Source: Gammaproteobacteria bacterium
GTDB taxonomy: Bacteria; Pseudomonadota; Gammaproteobacteria; GCA-001735895
Length of the DNA: 5,656 bases
Assembly (NCBI GenBank): GCA_029882955.1
Contig: JAOUJX010000282.1
Coordinates: 1-5,656, forward strand
Direction: 5' to 3'
Positions 1 through 5,090 of the stretch are shown here, in pieces. Position 1 is the stretch's first letter. The number at the start of each line of letters is the position of its first letter. The notes beneath the pieces are model-generated. The model worked only from the letters and a program-made list of their open reading frames with translations. It was not told where the DNA came from and searched no databases. The position numbers were made by a program, and so were the translations under genes.

Positions 1-335
1 TCATCTCGCGAACAGGCATCAATCAAGTCTGCGATAAGTAGCTTTCTGCCCTCGAGGCGGGCTGCTCTATGCGGTGCCAGCGCGGCTTTGAATCGATTCG
101 CGGCAACTCGCGACATTGATTCGGCATCGTTATTAGCCGCGCTTAACTTAGTTGCATCGGCAGCTATCAGTTGGCCGGTTTCATCAGGGATACAGCCCGA
201 CTCGGCCGGTTTGCGGACTTCAATTGCTGTGCCGAGCTGTCGCATTTGTCGTATCAGCTCGCAACCAATGTAAGTCTTGCCCACGTCGGTGTCGGAACCC
301 GTAATAAAATAGCCGCTTTTGGTGATATCAATCAT
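1..335 (-). CDS. bioD: Dethiobiotin synthetase BioD, N-terminal 111 codons (truncated by window edge)
   Basis: ATP-dependent dethiobiotin synthetase is a cytoplasmic enzyme that carboxylates 7,8-diaminopelargonate and closes the ureido ring, the penultimate step of biotin synthesis. Reading leftward from the ATG at 335-333, the product starts MIDITKSGYFITGSDTDVGK. GSDTDVGKT (residues 13-21) is the BioD P-loop variant (GTDTxVGKT). KPAESG (42-47) matches the family's KPxxSG substrate and phosphate motif with the catalytic Lys. D60 lies where the Mg-binding Asp is expected. FKAALAPHRAA (82-92) matches the conserved region with a PLAPHxAA-like core. About half of a roughly 225-residue protein is present and the frame is open to the edge. 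The start is set by the normal 10-15 residue lead before the P-loop; a competing ATG at 350-348 is out of frame and stops after three codons. No strong ribosome site is visible. The gene is divergent from rapA, so it is the first gene of its transcript here rather than the tail of a bioBFHCD cluster. Confidence 0.93.
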   Translation of the reverse strand, partial: MIDITKSGYFITGSDTDVGKTYIGCELIRQMRQLGTAIEVRKPAESGCIPDETGQLIAADATKLSAANNDAESMSRVAANRFKAALAPHRAARLEGRKLLIADLIDACSRD

Positions 336-413
336 GCCTGCATTTTCGACAAGAAATCTCGGCACTGCAAGCGATGTTTAGCTAGAATTAATCAAACTTA
401 TTATCCGTTCGCT

Positions 414-422
414 TGATATAAT
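414..422 (+). promoter_or_regulatory. Extended -10 promoter element, probably for rapA
   Basis: TGATATAAT is an exact match to the extended -10 form TGnTATAAT of sigma70 promoters. No good -35 hexamer lies 16-18 bases upstream, as is common for extended -10 promoters. Transcription would start near 429, giving rapA a leader of about 100 bases. It is called from sequence match and position only. Confidence 0.5.
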
Positions 423-518
423 TTCGCCCCATTTATCAATGCCCCGATAGTCTGGCGGCATGACTAATGCGGAAGTTCGGTCTACAGGATCGGGATGACA
501 CAAAATGAGACAGTCCGT

Positions 519-522
519 AGGA
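519..522 (+). promoter_or_regulatory. Ribosome binding site deciding the rapA start at 529
   Basis: AGGA lies six bases before the ATG at 529. This start gives MQEFSIGQRWIS, which aligns with the E. coli RapA start MPFTLGQRWIS with no extension. The ATG at 505 would add eight residues that have no counterpart in E. coli RapA. It does have its own possible purine-rich site at 486-495, so it cannot be excluded. Confidence 0.65.
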
Positions 523-528
523 ACCACA

Positions 529-3414
529 ATGCAGGAATTTTCTATTGGCCAACGCTGGATTAGCGCGGCCGAGTTACAGCTTGGTCTGGGTATGGTGATC
601 GAGATCGAGCATCGTACGGTTAGTATAATTTTTCCCGCAACTGCAGAAATCCGAACTTATGCCAGGCAGGATGCGCCGCTGACGCGCGTTCAATTTAAGC
701 CGGGTGACTGGGTTCAAAATCAGTCCGACGAACTGATGCAAGTTATCAGTCTAAAGGTATCGAATGGTTTAATCGCCTATCAATGTGAGGACGAATCCGG
801 ACAGCCTGTTACTCTTCCAGAAGGTAAACTGAATAATTATCTGCAGCTGAACCGTCCCGGTGAGCGTCTGTTGAACGGTCAAATCGATCGTAATAAGTGG
901 TTTTCGTTGCGAACTAAAGCGCGCCAGATTTCCAATACATTACTGCAATCTTCGGTCTATGGACTGGCTGGTTGTCGCACCAGCTTGATTGCGCATCAGG
1001 TTTATATCGCCCACGAAGTCTCGCGTCGTTTTGCACCCCGCGTATTGCTCGCCGACGAAGTCGGCTTGGGAAAAACCATTGAAGCGGGTTTGATCCTGCA
1101 CCAGCAGTTACTACTTGAACGAGCGCGACGTGTACTCATCGTGGTGCCCGAGTCGCTAGTGCATCAGTGGCTGGTTGAAATGGTGCGGCGTTTTAATCTG
1201 ATGTTTAGCGTGTTCGATGAAGACCGCTGCGCGGCCATCGAAGAGACCGACGAAGAAGGTCATCTTGGCAATGGGGATAACCCATTTCATAGTGAGCAGT
1301 TGATCATTTGTAGCCTGCAGTTTCTGATGAGTCACCCGCGGCGTAGTGAACAGGCGTTACAGGGTGAATGGGATTTATTGGTAGTCGATGAGGCGCACCA
1401 TCTGGCCTGGTCAGCGGAATCGGTGAGTGCCGAATATAGTGTCGTCGAGTCGCTGGCCAGCAAGACGCCGGGTTTGCTGTTGTTAACGGCCACGCCTGAG
1501 CAGCTCGGGAAGGAAAGTCACTTTGCTCGTCTGCGGCTATTAGATCCGAGTCGATTCGCCGATCTCGATAGCTTTTTACAGGACGAGTCGAGTTATGGGG
1601 AGCTGGCTGATCTGGTCGAATCCCTGCAGCAGGAAGGCCCATTAAAAGACGAGCAGTGGGAAATGCTGGAGCAAACACTGGTCGAAGGGGATAATCAGAG
1701 TAGCCTCGAAAAGCTGGTGAGTGAAGATGACGAAATTCGTGCTTCGGCAAAACTGGAACTCATAGAGCATCTGCTCGACCGCCATGGCACGGGGCGGGTG
1801 TTGTTTCGTAATACGCGTCATGTGGTGCAGGGTTTCCCCGAGCGAGAGGTTAAGGCTTATGCGCTCGAAGCGGGTGAGCAGTGGCAACTGGCCTGGGCAG
1901 AAAACTCACCGAAGGCGACTGATTTACAGTCATTATTGTCACCCGAACAGATCCCGGGTATGGAGTCCAGCTGGGCTAACAGCGACCCGCGTATTGACTG
2001 GCTCGGTGAATTTCTGCGCGACAATAAACATCGAAAAATATTAGTAATTGCGTCGAGTGCGGCCACTGCACTGAGTCTGGTCGAACGCATTAAAATTAAT
2101 CACGGTATTCGTGCTGCGGTGTTTCATGAGGGCATGAGCCTGGTTGAGCGCGATCGAGGCGCGGCGGATTTTGCCGATCATGAAATCGGCGCGCAGGTGC
2201 TAATTTGTTCCGAGATTGGTAGTGAAGGGCGTAACTTTCAATTCTCGCATCACCTCGTGTTATTCGATTTGCCCCTGAATCCTGACCTACTCGAGCAGCG
2301 TATTGGACGACTCGACCGCATCGGTCAAAATGCGGTGATCAATATTCATGTGCCTTATATAAAGGCTAGCGCGCAGTCGGTTATGTTTCGTTGGTACGAC
2401 GAGGGCATGAATGCTTTTCGGCATACCTGTCCGGCGGGTCACTCGGTATTTATGCAACTGCAGAAGGAACTCAGCCTTCACCTCAAAGATCCTGCGCTGG
2501 CACTCGATGAATTTATCGATCAAACGACAAACTTACACGATAAGTTAAATGACGCCTTACAGCAGGGGCGCGATCGGTTGCTGGAGTTCAACTCCTGTCG
2601 ACCGCAGATTGCCGAGGCATTAACCGACCAGGCCATCCAGCGCGATTTTGATCTCGATATTTTTAAATTTATGGAACGAATCTACGACTGCTACGGTGTT
2701 AATAGCGAAATTCGCGGGCCGGACAGTTGGGTGATTACGCCGGGCGATAATATGCTGACCAAAATGCCGGGCCTGCCCGATGACGGTATGACCGTGACCT
2801 ACCGGCGTAGCGTCGCACTGGCCAACGAAGATCTGCATTTCCTTAGTTGGGAGCATCCATTCGTGCGCAACGCGATGGACTTGATTCTCAGCAGTGAATT
2901 CGGTAATACGGCATTGATAGCTGTCAAATATTCCGGAGTAAAACCGGGAAGTTTGCTAGTCGACTGCCATTTTTTAATGGAGTTTGCCGACAACACCGAC
3001 CTCCATGCGGAACGCTATTTCCCAAATACTAGTGTTGGCATTGTTCTCGACGAGCAGGGCAAACAGCACGGTCACATTCTGGATCGACAGGTTATCAAGC
3101 AGCTAATGCAACGCGTAGACATAGATACTTCGATAAAAATAGTCAAGGCTCGACAAAGCGAGCTTGGCGACCTACTGGCTAATGCTGAGTCGGCCGCCGA
3201 ACAGCAGGTGGGTGGACTGGTCGAATCAGCCAGAGCTCGTGGCCAGGAGGTACTGGGTAAGGAGATCGATCGCTTAACCGCGCTTCAGCAAATCAACTCC
3301 AGCGTCCGCGACGAAGAAATCGAGTTTTTCCGTAAGCAGTTAAAATCTTTTGAAACTTCACTGGGTCATGCGCGGCTGAGGCTGGACGCCGTGCGGGTAA
3401 TGGTGGCGATCTAG
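529..3414 (+). CDS. rapA: RNA polymerase-associated SWI2/SNF2 ATPase RapA (HepA)
   Basis: RapA is a cytoplasmic ATPase that binds RNA polymerase and uses ATP-driven remodelling to recycle stalled or post-termination polymerase. The 961-residue product is nearly the E. coli length (968) and aligns end to end. Residues 1 to about 105 form the N-terminal Tudor-like region (IGQRWIS, YARQDAPLTRV, FKPGDWV). The first RecA lobe has the Walker A motif DEVGLGKT (176-183, Lys182), DEAH (287-290) and TAT (320-322). The second lobe has FHEGMS (532-537), SEIGSEGRNFQF (561-572) and the arginine-finger motif QRIGRLDRIGQ (590-600). The RapA-specific C-terminal region follows, with WEHPFVRN and a final RLDAVRVMV. 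All catalytic residues I can check are present, so it should be active. A short acidic insertion follows the Walker A lobe near residues 235-250 (ETDEEGHLGNGDNP), where E. coli is shorter. It is a single-gene unit whose stop is three bases from the converging aroQ stop. Confidence 0.97.
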   Translation: MQEFSIGQRWISAAELQLGLGMVIEIEHRTVSIIFPATAEIRTYARQDAPLTRVQFKPGDWVQNQSDELMQVISLKVSNGLIAYQCEDESGQPVTLPEGKLNNYLQLNRPGERLLNGQIDRNKWFSLRTKARQISNTLLQSSVYGLAGCRTSLIAHQVYIAHEVSRRFAPRVLLADEVGLGKTIEAGLILHQQLLLERARRVLIVVPESLVHQWLVEMVRRFNLMFSVFDEDRCAAIEETDEEGHLGNGDNPFHSEQLIICSLQFLMSHPRRSEQALQGEWDLLVVDEAHHLAWSAESVSAEYSVVESLASKTPGLLLLTATPEQLGKESHFARLRLLDPSRFADLDSFLQDESSYGELADLVESLQQEGPLKDEQWEMLEQTLVEGDNQSSLEKLVSEDDEIRASAKLELIEHLLDRHGTGRVLFRNTRHVVQGFPEREVKAYALEAGEQWQLAWAENSPKATDLQSLLSPEQIPGMESSWANSDPRIDWLGEFLRDNKHRKILVIASSAATALSLVERIKINHGIRAAVFHEGMSLVERDRGAADFADHEIGAQVLICSEIGSEGRNFQFSHHLVLFDLPLNPDLLEQRIGRLDRIGQNAVINIHVPYIKASAQSVMFRWYDEGMNAFRHTCPAGHSVFMQLQKELSLHLKDPALALDEFIDQTTNLHDKLNDALQQGRDRLLEFNSCRPQIAEALTDQAIQRDFDLDIFKFMERIYDCYGVNSEIRGPDSWVITPGDNMLTKMPGLPDDGMTVTYRRSVALANEDLHFLSWEHPFVRNAMDLILSSEFGNTALIAVKYSGVKPGSLLVDCHFLMEFADNTDLHAERYFPNTSVGIVLDEQGKQHGHILDRQVIKQLMQRVDIDTSIKIVKARQSELGDLLANAESAAEQQVGGLVESARARGQEVLGKEIDRLTALQQINSSVRDEEIEFFRKQLKSFETSLGHARLRLDAVRVMVAI

Positions 3415-3417
3415 AGC

Positions 3418-3858
3418 TTACTTCCTCGGATTCAGCAGGTCGGGCAATATATCTAATGCCAGCTCGTACCCGTTTACTCCTAAACCCGCGATAACGGCAT
3501 CTGAAGCCGGAGAAACATAGGAGATATGCCGGAAAGTTTCCCGCAGATGAGGGTTCGAAATATGCAATTCTATCTTGTAGCCGGAATAGGCTCTCAGTGC
3601 GTCATGGATTGCAACCGAAGTATGAGTGTAAGCGCCGGCATTGAGAATAATGGCATCAATCTTGTTAATGGCTTCCTGAATCCAGTCGACGATGGTTCCT
3701 TCATGGTTGGATTGTCTGAACTCAACCTCTATGCCATGTTGCTTGCCCAACTTCTGGCAGCGTTTGGCGATGTCTTCCAGTGTATCGCTGCCATAAATTT
3801 CGGGTTCGCGTGTTCCGAGAAGATTCAGATTTGGGCCATTGATAACAAATGTTTTCAT
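3418..3858 (-). CDS. aroQ: Type II 3-dehydroquinate dehydratase AroQ
   Basis: Type II dehydroquinase is a cytoplasmic, usually dodecameric enzyme that removes water from 3-dehydroquinate to give 3-dehydroshikimate, in aromatic synthesis or in quinate breakdown. The 146-residue product has the usual family length and all key motifs. NGPNLNLLGTREPEIYG (7-23) carries the lid Arg17 and catalytic Tyr22. FRQSNHEG is at 47-54. LNAGAYTHTS (72-81) has Asn73 and His79. HISN (99-102) has the catalytic His99. R106 and R110 follow before a GLGVNGYELAL tail. It should be active. It is the second gene of a minus-strand pair: its ATG shares one base with the stop of the upstream paralogue (TAATG), and its ribosome site lies inside that gene. 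In many gammaproteobacteria aroQ sits directly before accB-accC; here it does not, so it may be an extra copy with a special role. That last point is inference. Confidence 0.95.
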   Translation of the reverse strand: MKTFVINGPNLNLLGTREPEIYGSDTLEDIAKRCQKLGKQHGIEVEFRQSNHEGTIVDWIQEAINKIDAIILNAGAYTHTSVAIHDALRAYSGYKIELHISNPHLRETFRHISYVSPASDAVIAGLGVNGYELALDILPDLLNPRK

Positions 3859-4289
3859 TAAGTTAACCTTCGCTCGATCGCACTAATAGCCAGTAGGTAG
3901 CTTTGTACTCCCATACCACAAATAAAACCGATGTTCGCTTCCGGCACCTGTAGTGGTCTTGTGGTCTCGTCACCTGGATGGAAAATATTGCTAATGTGGA
4001 CTTCTATAATTGGTTTTTTCAAATGGGCTATGGTCTCAATCGCCGAGCAGTAGGTCTCATAACTAATAGAAGATGCGCCTGAGTATCCAGCAGGATTAAT
4101 AATTAAGGCGCCAAAATTCTCACTGTCTTTTGTTATCCAGCGAAACATGACTTCTGCATCGTCCGTTTGGCGCAAGTCAATATTAGTATCTGGTTGCTTA
4201 CTGCGTGACGAGCAGCATGCTCGTATCGACTCCAGATTTAAATCGCCCAGTTCTGGACCATTTAGAATTAGTATTGAATTATTGTTCAT
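3858..4289 (-). CDS. Degenerate type II dehydroquinase-like protein (AroQ paralogue, probable pseudoenzyme)
   Basis: This 143-residue protein belongs to the type II dehydroquinase fold family but is unlikely to be a normal dehydratase. Shared signatures, in order, are ILNGPELG (8-15; AroQ VINGPNLN), IDLRQTDDAEVMFRWI (37-52; AroQ VEFRQSNHEGTIVDWI), ALIINPAGYSGASSIS (61-76; AroQ AIILNAGAYTHTSVAI), VHISN (97-101) and ICGMGVQSYLLAI (123-135). Between NGP and LRQ it is about 11 residues shorter than AroQ, and the missing piece is the lid loop with the catalytic Arg and Tyr. The active-site His of AYTH is Gly71 here. Asn65, His98 and an Arg at 111 are kept. The frame is intact with no stops, and the core motifs are coherent, so this is not a decaying pseudogene. 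It is the first gene of the operon and overlaps aroQ. It may shape or inhibit an AroQ oligomer, or bind another ligand; I cannot tell which. The start at 4289 is chosen for its ribosome site. Confidence 0.85.
   Translation of the reverse strand: MNNNSILILNGPELGDLNLESIRACCSSRSKQPDTNIDLRQTDDAEVMFRWITKDSENFGALIINPAGYSGASSISYETYCSAIETIAHLKKPIIEVHISNIFHPGDETTRPLQVPEANIGFICGMGVQSYLLAISAIERRLT
3867..3871 (-). promoter_or_regulatory. Ribosome binding site of aroQ inside the upstream gene
   Basis: On the minus strand GAAGG lies eight bases before the aroQ ATG, inside the last codons of the upstream paralogue. Together with the TAATG overlap it indicates translational coupling of the two genes. Confidence 0.6.
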
Positions 4290-4298
4290 TAAGTCGGT

Positions 4299-4303
4299 CT
4301 CCT
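4299..4303 (-). promoter_or_regulatory. Ribosome binding site deciding the start of the dehydroquinase-like gene
   Basis: On the minus strand AGGAG lies nine bases before the ATG at 4289-4287. An earlier in-frame ATG at 4307-4305 lies just upstream of this AGGAG and would use it as codons, so 4289 is preferred. This start also gives the short lead before NGP that is usual in the family. Confidence 0.7.
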
Positions 4304-4377
4304 GCATTTTACTTTATTGTTCTAACATGGATAACGCAAGCTTATAGCCGTGAATTATTATTTTTACATTGACATGC

Positions 4378-4391
4378 ATACCGATCGGTAT
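4378..4391. promoter_or_regulatory. TetR operator O1, perfect palindrome in the promoter spacer
   Basis: ATACCGATCGGTAT is a perfect 14-base palindrome lying wholly between the -35 and -10 hexamers. This size and symmetry fit TetR-family operators, and a bound dimer here would block RNA polymerase. Assignment to the adjacent regulator rests on position. Confidence 0.8.
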
Positions 4392-4395
4392 TATA
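4390..4395 (-). promoter_or_regulatory. Possible -10 of a divergent promoter for the dehydroquinase pair
   Basis: On the minus strand 4395-4390 reads TATAAT, a consensus -10 wedged between O1 and O2. The matching -35 position has no good hexamer, so this promoter would be weak or need an activator. It would give a leader of roughly 95 bases. TATAAG at 4346-4341 is another option, also without a clear -35. Confidence 0.35.
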
Positions 4396-4399
4396 AAAC

Positions 4400-4413
4400 A
4401 TACCGACTGGTAC
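4400..4413. promoter_or_regulatory. TetR operator O2, imperfect copy over the transcription start
   Basis: ATACCGACTGGTAC matches O1 at 11 of 14 positions, with the left half ATACCGA identical. Its start is 22 bases from that of O1, about two helical turns, so two dimers would lie on the same face of the DNA. It covers the predicted start near 4404. Confidence 0.65.
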
Positions 4414-4425
4414 GTATGGATAGAA

Positions 4426-5067
4426 ATGAACGACATAACCGACAAAGATGTTTATTGGTGGCGCCCGCTGGATGACCACGAGTTAGACACCAGAGATATT
4501 ATCCTTTTCGCTGCCTATAAGGAGATTCACTGTCAGGGGTTCCAGTCGGCGAGTTTGAGCCATATTCTAGCGCGTACCGGTGTTACCAAGGGTGCGCTTT
4601 ATCATCACTTCCCTAATAAAATTGAGCTTGGCTACGCGGTCGTAGATGAAGTTATTTCACAGCATATTCATCTGAGCTTTGTTGAACCACTGCAAAATTT
4701 CGAAAATCCCATCGATGGCATTATTGAGCTGATACAGCGTTCCGGTGATGCATTTTCCATGACCGATATCGAGCTGGGTTGCCCGTTGACAGCGTTGGCC
4801 CAGGAGATGGCACCTATCGATGAGGGTTTTCGTAGCCGTTTAATTAAAATTTACGATCAATGGCATCAATCGATTGCCGATGGTTTTCGTAGAGCTATCG
4901 ATAATGATCAGGTAAGGGATGACATCGACCCGTATACAGTGGCGGTGACCATAGTCGCGACCATGGAAGGAGCCATAAACGCAGCCAAGGTGGCTCAGAA
5001 CCTGGATATGCTTTATCTCTGTGGTACTGGGTTGATTCAGTATCTTCAATTAATTCGCAAAAAATAA
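4426..5067 (+). CDS. TetR/AcrR-family transcriptional regulator
   Basis: This is a predicted 213-residue cytoplasmic DNA-binding repressor. The N-terminal helix-turn-helix domain spans about residues 21-66. It begins with TRDIILFAAYKEIHCQGF, and the recognition region TGVTKGALYHHFPNK (51-65) is the classic TetR signature. The rest is a helical ligand and dimer domain with ELGCPLTALAQEM (116-128) and a GAINAAKVAQ segment near 182-191. GCPL at this place is seen in a subset of TetR regulators; the ligand cannot be predicted. An upstream in-frame TTG at 4369 would place the start inside the -35 element, before the expected transcript begins. The ATG at 4426 is therefore preferred, with a weak GGA at 4418-4420. 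Two operator-like palindromes in its own promoter imply self-repression, and the RND gene 23 bases downstream is probably in the same transcript. The specific member is not recognised. Confidence 0.93.
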   Translation: MNDITDKDVYWWRPLDDHELDTRDIILFAAYKEIHCQGFQSASLSHILARTGVTKGALYHHFPNKIELGYAVVDEVISQHIHLSFVEPLQNFENPIDGIIELIQRSGDAFSMTDIELGCPLTALAQEMAPIDEGFRSRLIKIYDQWHQSIADGFRRAIDNDQVRDDIDPYTVAVTIVATMEGAINAAKVAQNLDMLYLCGTGLIQYLQLIRKK

Positions 5068-5070
5068 AGC

Positions 5071-5075
5071 AAGGA
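5071..5075 (+). promoter_or_regulatory. Ribosome binding site of the RND gene with unusually long spacing
   Basis: AAGGA is the only purine-rich site with G residues before the ATG at 5091, and it is 15 bases away, against the usual 5-9. The intervening tract is almost all A. An in-frame TAA at 5076-5078 rules out any earlier start. Confidence 0.45.
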
Positions 5076-5090
5076 TAAAAAATAAAAAAA

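Larger units (their letters stand above)
336..528. other. Divergent bioD-rapA intergenic region
   Basis: This gap separates the two divergent starts and must hold both promoters. The plus strand shows a good extended -10 (414-422) for rapA. On the minus strand I see no convincing -35/-10 pair for bioD. I also see no match to the long BirA operator (TTGTAAACC with an inverted partner). Short inverted repeats are present (GTTT/AAAC ends at 376-397, ATGCC/GGCAT at 439-443 and 457-461), but they are too weak to call as sites. Confidence 0.6.
4369..4397 (+). promoter_or_regulatory. Sigma70 promoter of the tetR-RND operon
   Basis: A perfect -35 (TTGACA, 4369-4374) is followed by a 17-base spacer and TATAAA (4392-4397, five of six consensus bases). 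Transcription would start near 4404, about 22 bases before the regulator's ATG at 4426. It is strong by sequence, and a palindromic operator lies in its spacer, so it is very likely repressible. Confidence 0.85.

Noticed and set aside
376..397. Inverted repeat GTTT/AAAC as a possible biotin-repressor site before bioD
   Set aside because: Only four bases per arm match, and neither the sequence nor the spacing fits the known BirA operator.
439..461. ATGCC/GGCAT hairpin in the rapA leader
   Set aside because: A five-base stem with a 13-base loop is too weak to call as a terminator, attenuator or operator without conservation evidence.
505..528. Earlier ATG for rapA adding eight residues
   Set aside because: RapA in E. 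coli begins right before the GQRWIS motif, and the ATG at 529 has an AGGA at good spacing. The longer form remains possible but less likely.
1304..1750. 148-codon minus-strand open frame inside rapA
   Set aside because: It lies antisense to well-conserved RapA helicase sequence, its product is rich in Pro, Arg and His with no family resemblance, and no promoter or ribosome site stands out. It is a shadow frame.
3858..4289. The dehydroquinase-like gene as a decaying pseudogene
   Set aside because: It has an intact frame, a good ribosome site, coherent core motifs and a precise stop/start overlap with aroQ, which all point to a maintained gene.
4290..4307. Earlier ATG for the dehydroquinase-like gene adding six residues
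   Set aside because: The strong AGGAG lies after this ATG and at correct spacing for the ATG at 4289.
4369..4425. Upstream TTG start that would add 19 residues to the TetR regulator
   Set aside because: The TTG is the first three bases of the -35 hexamer, and the predicted transcript begins near 4404. The added residues would be encoded by the promoter and operators and do not resemble a TetR N-terminus.
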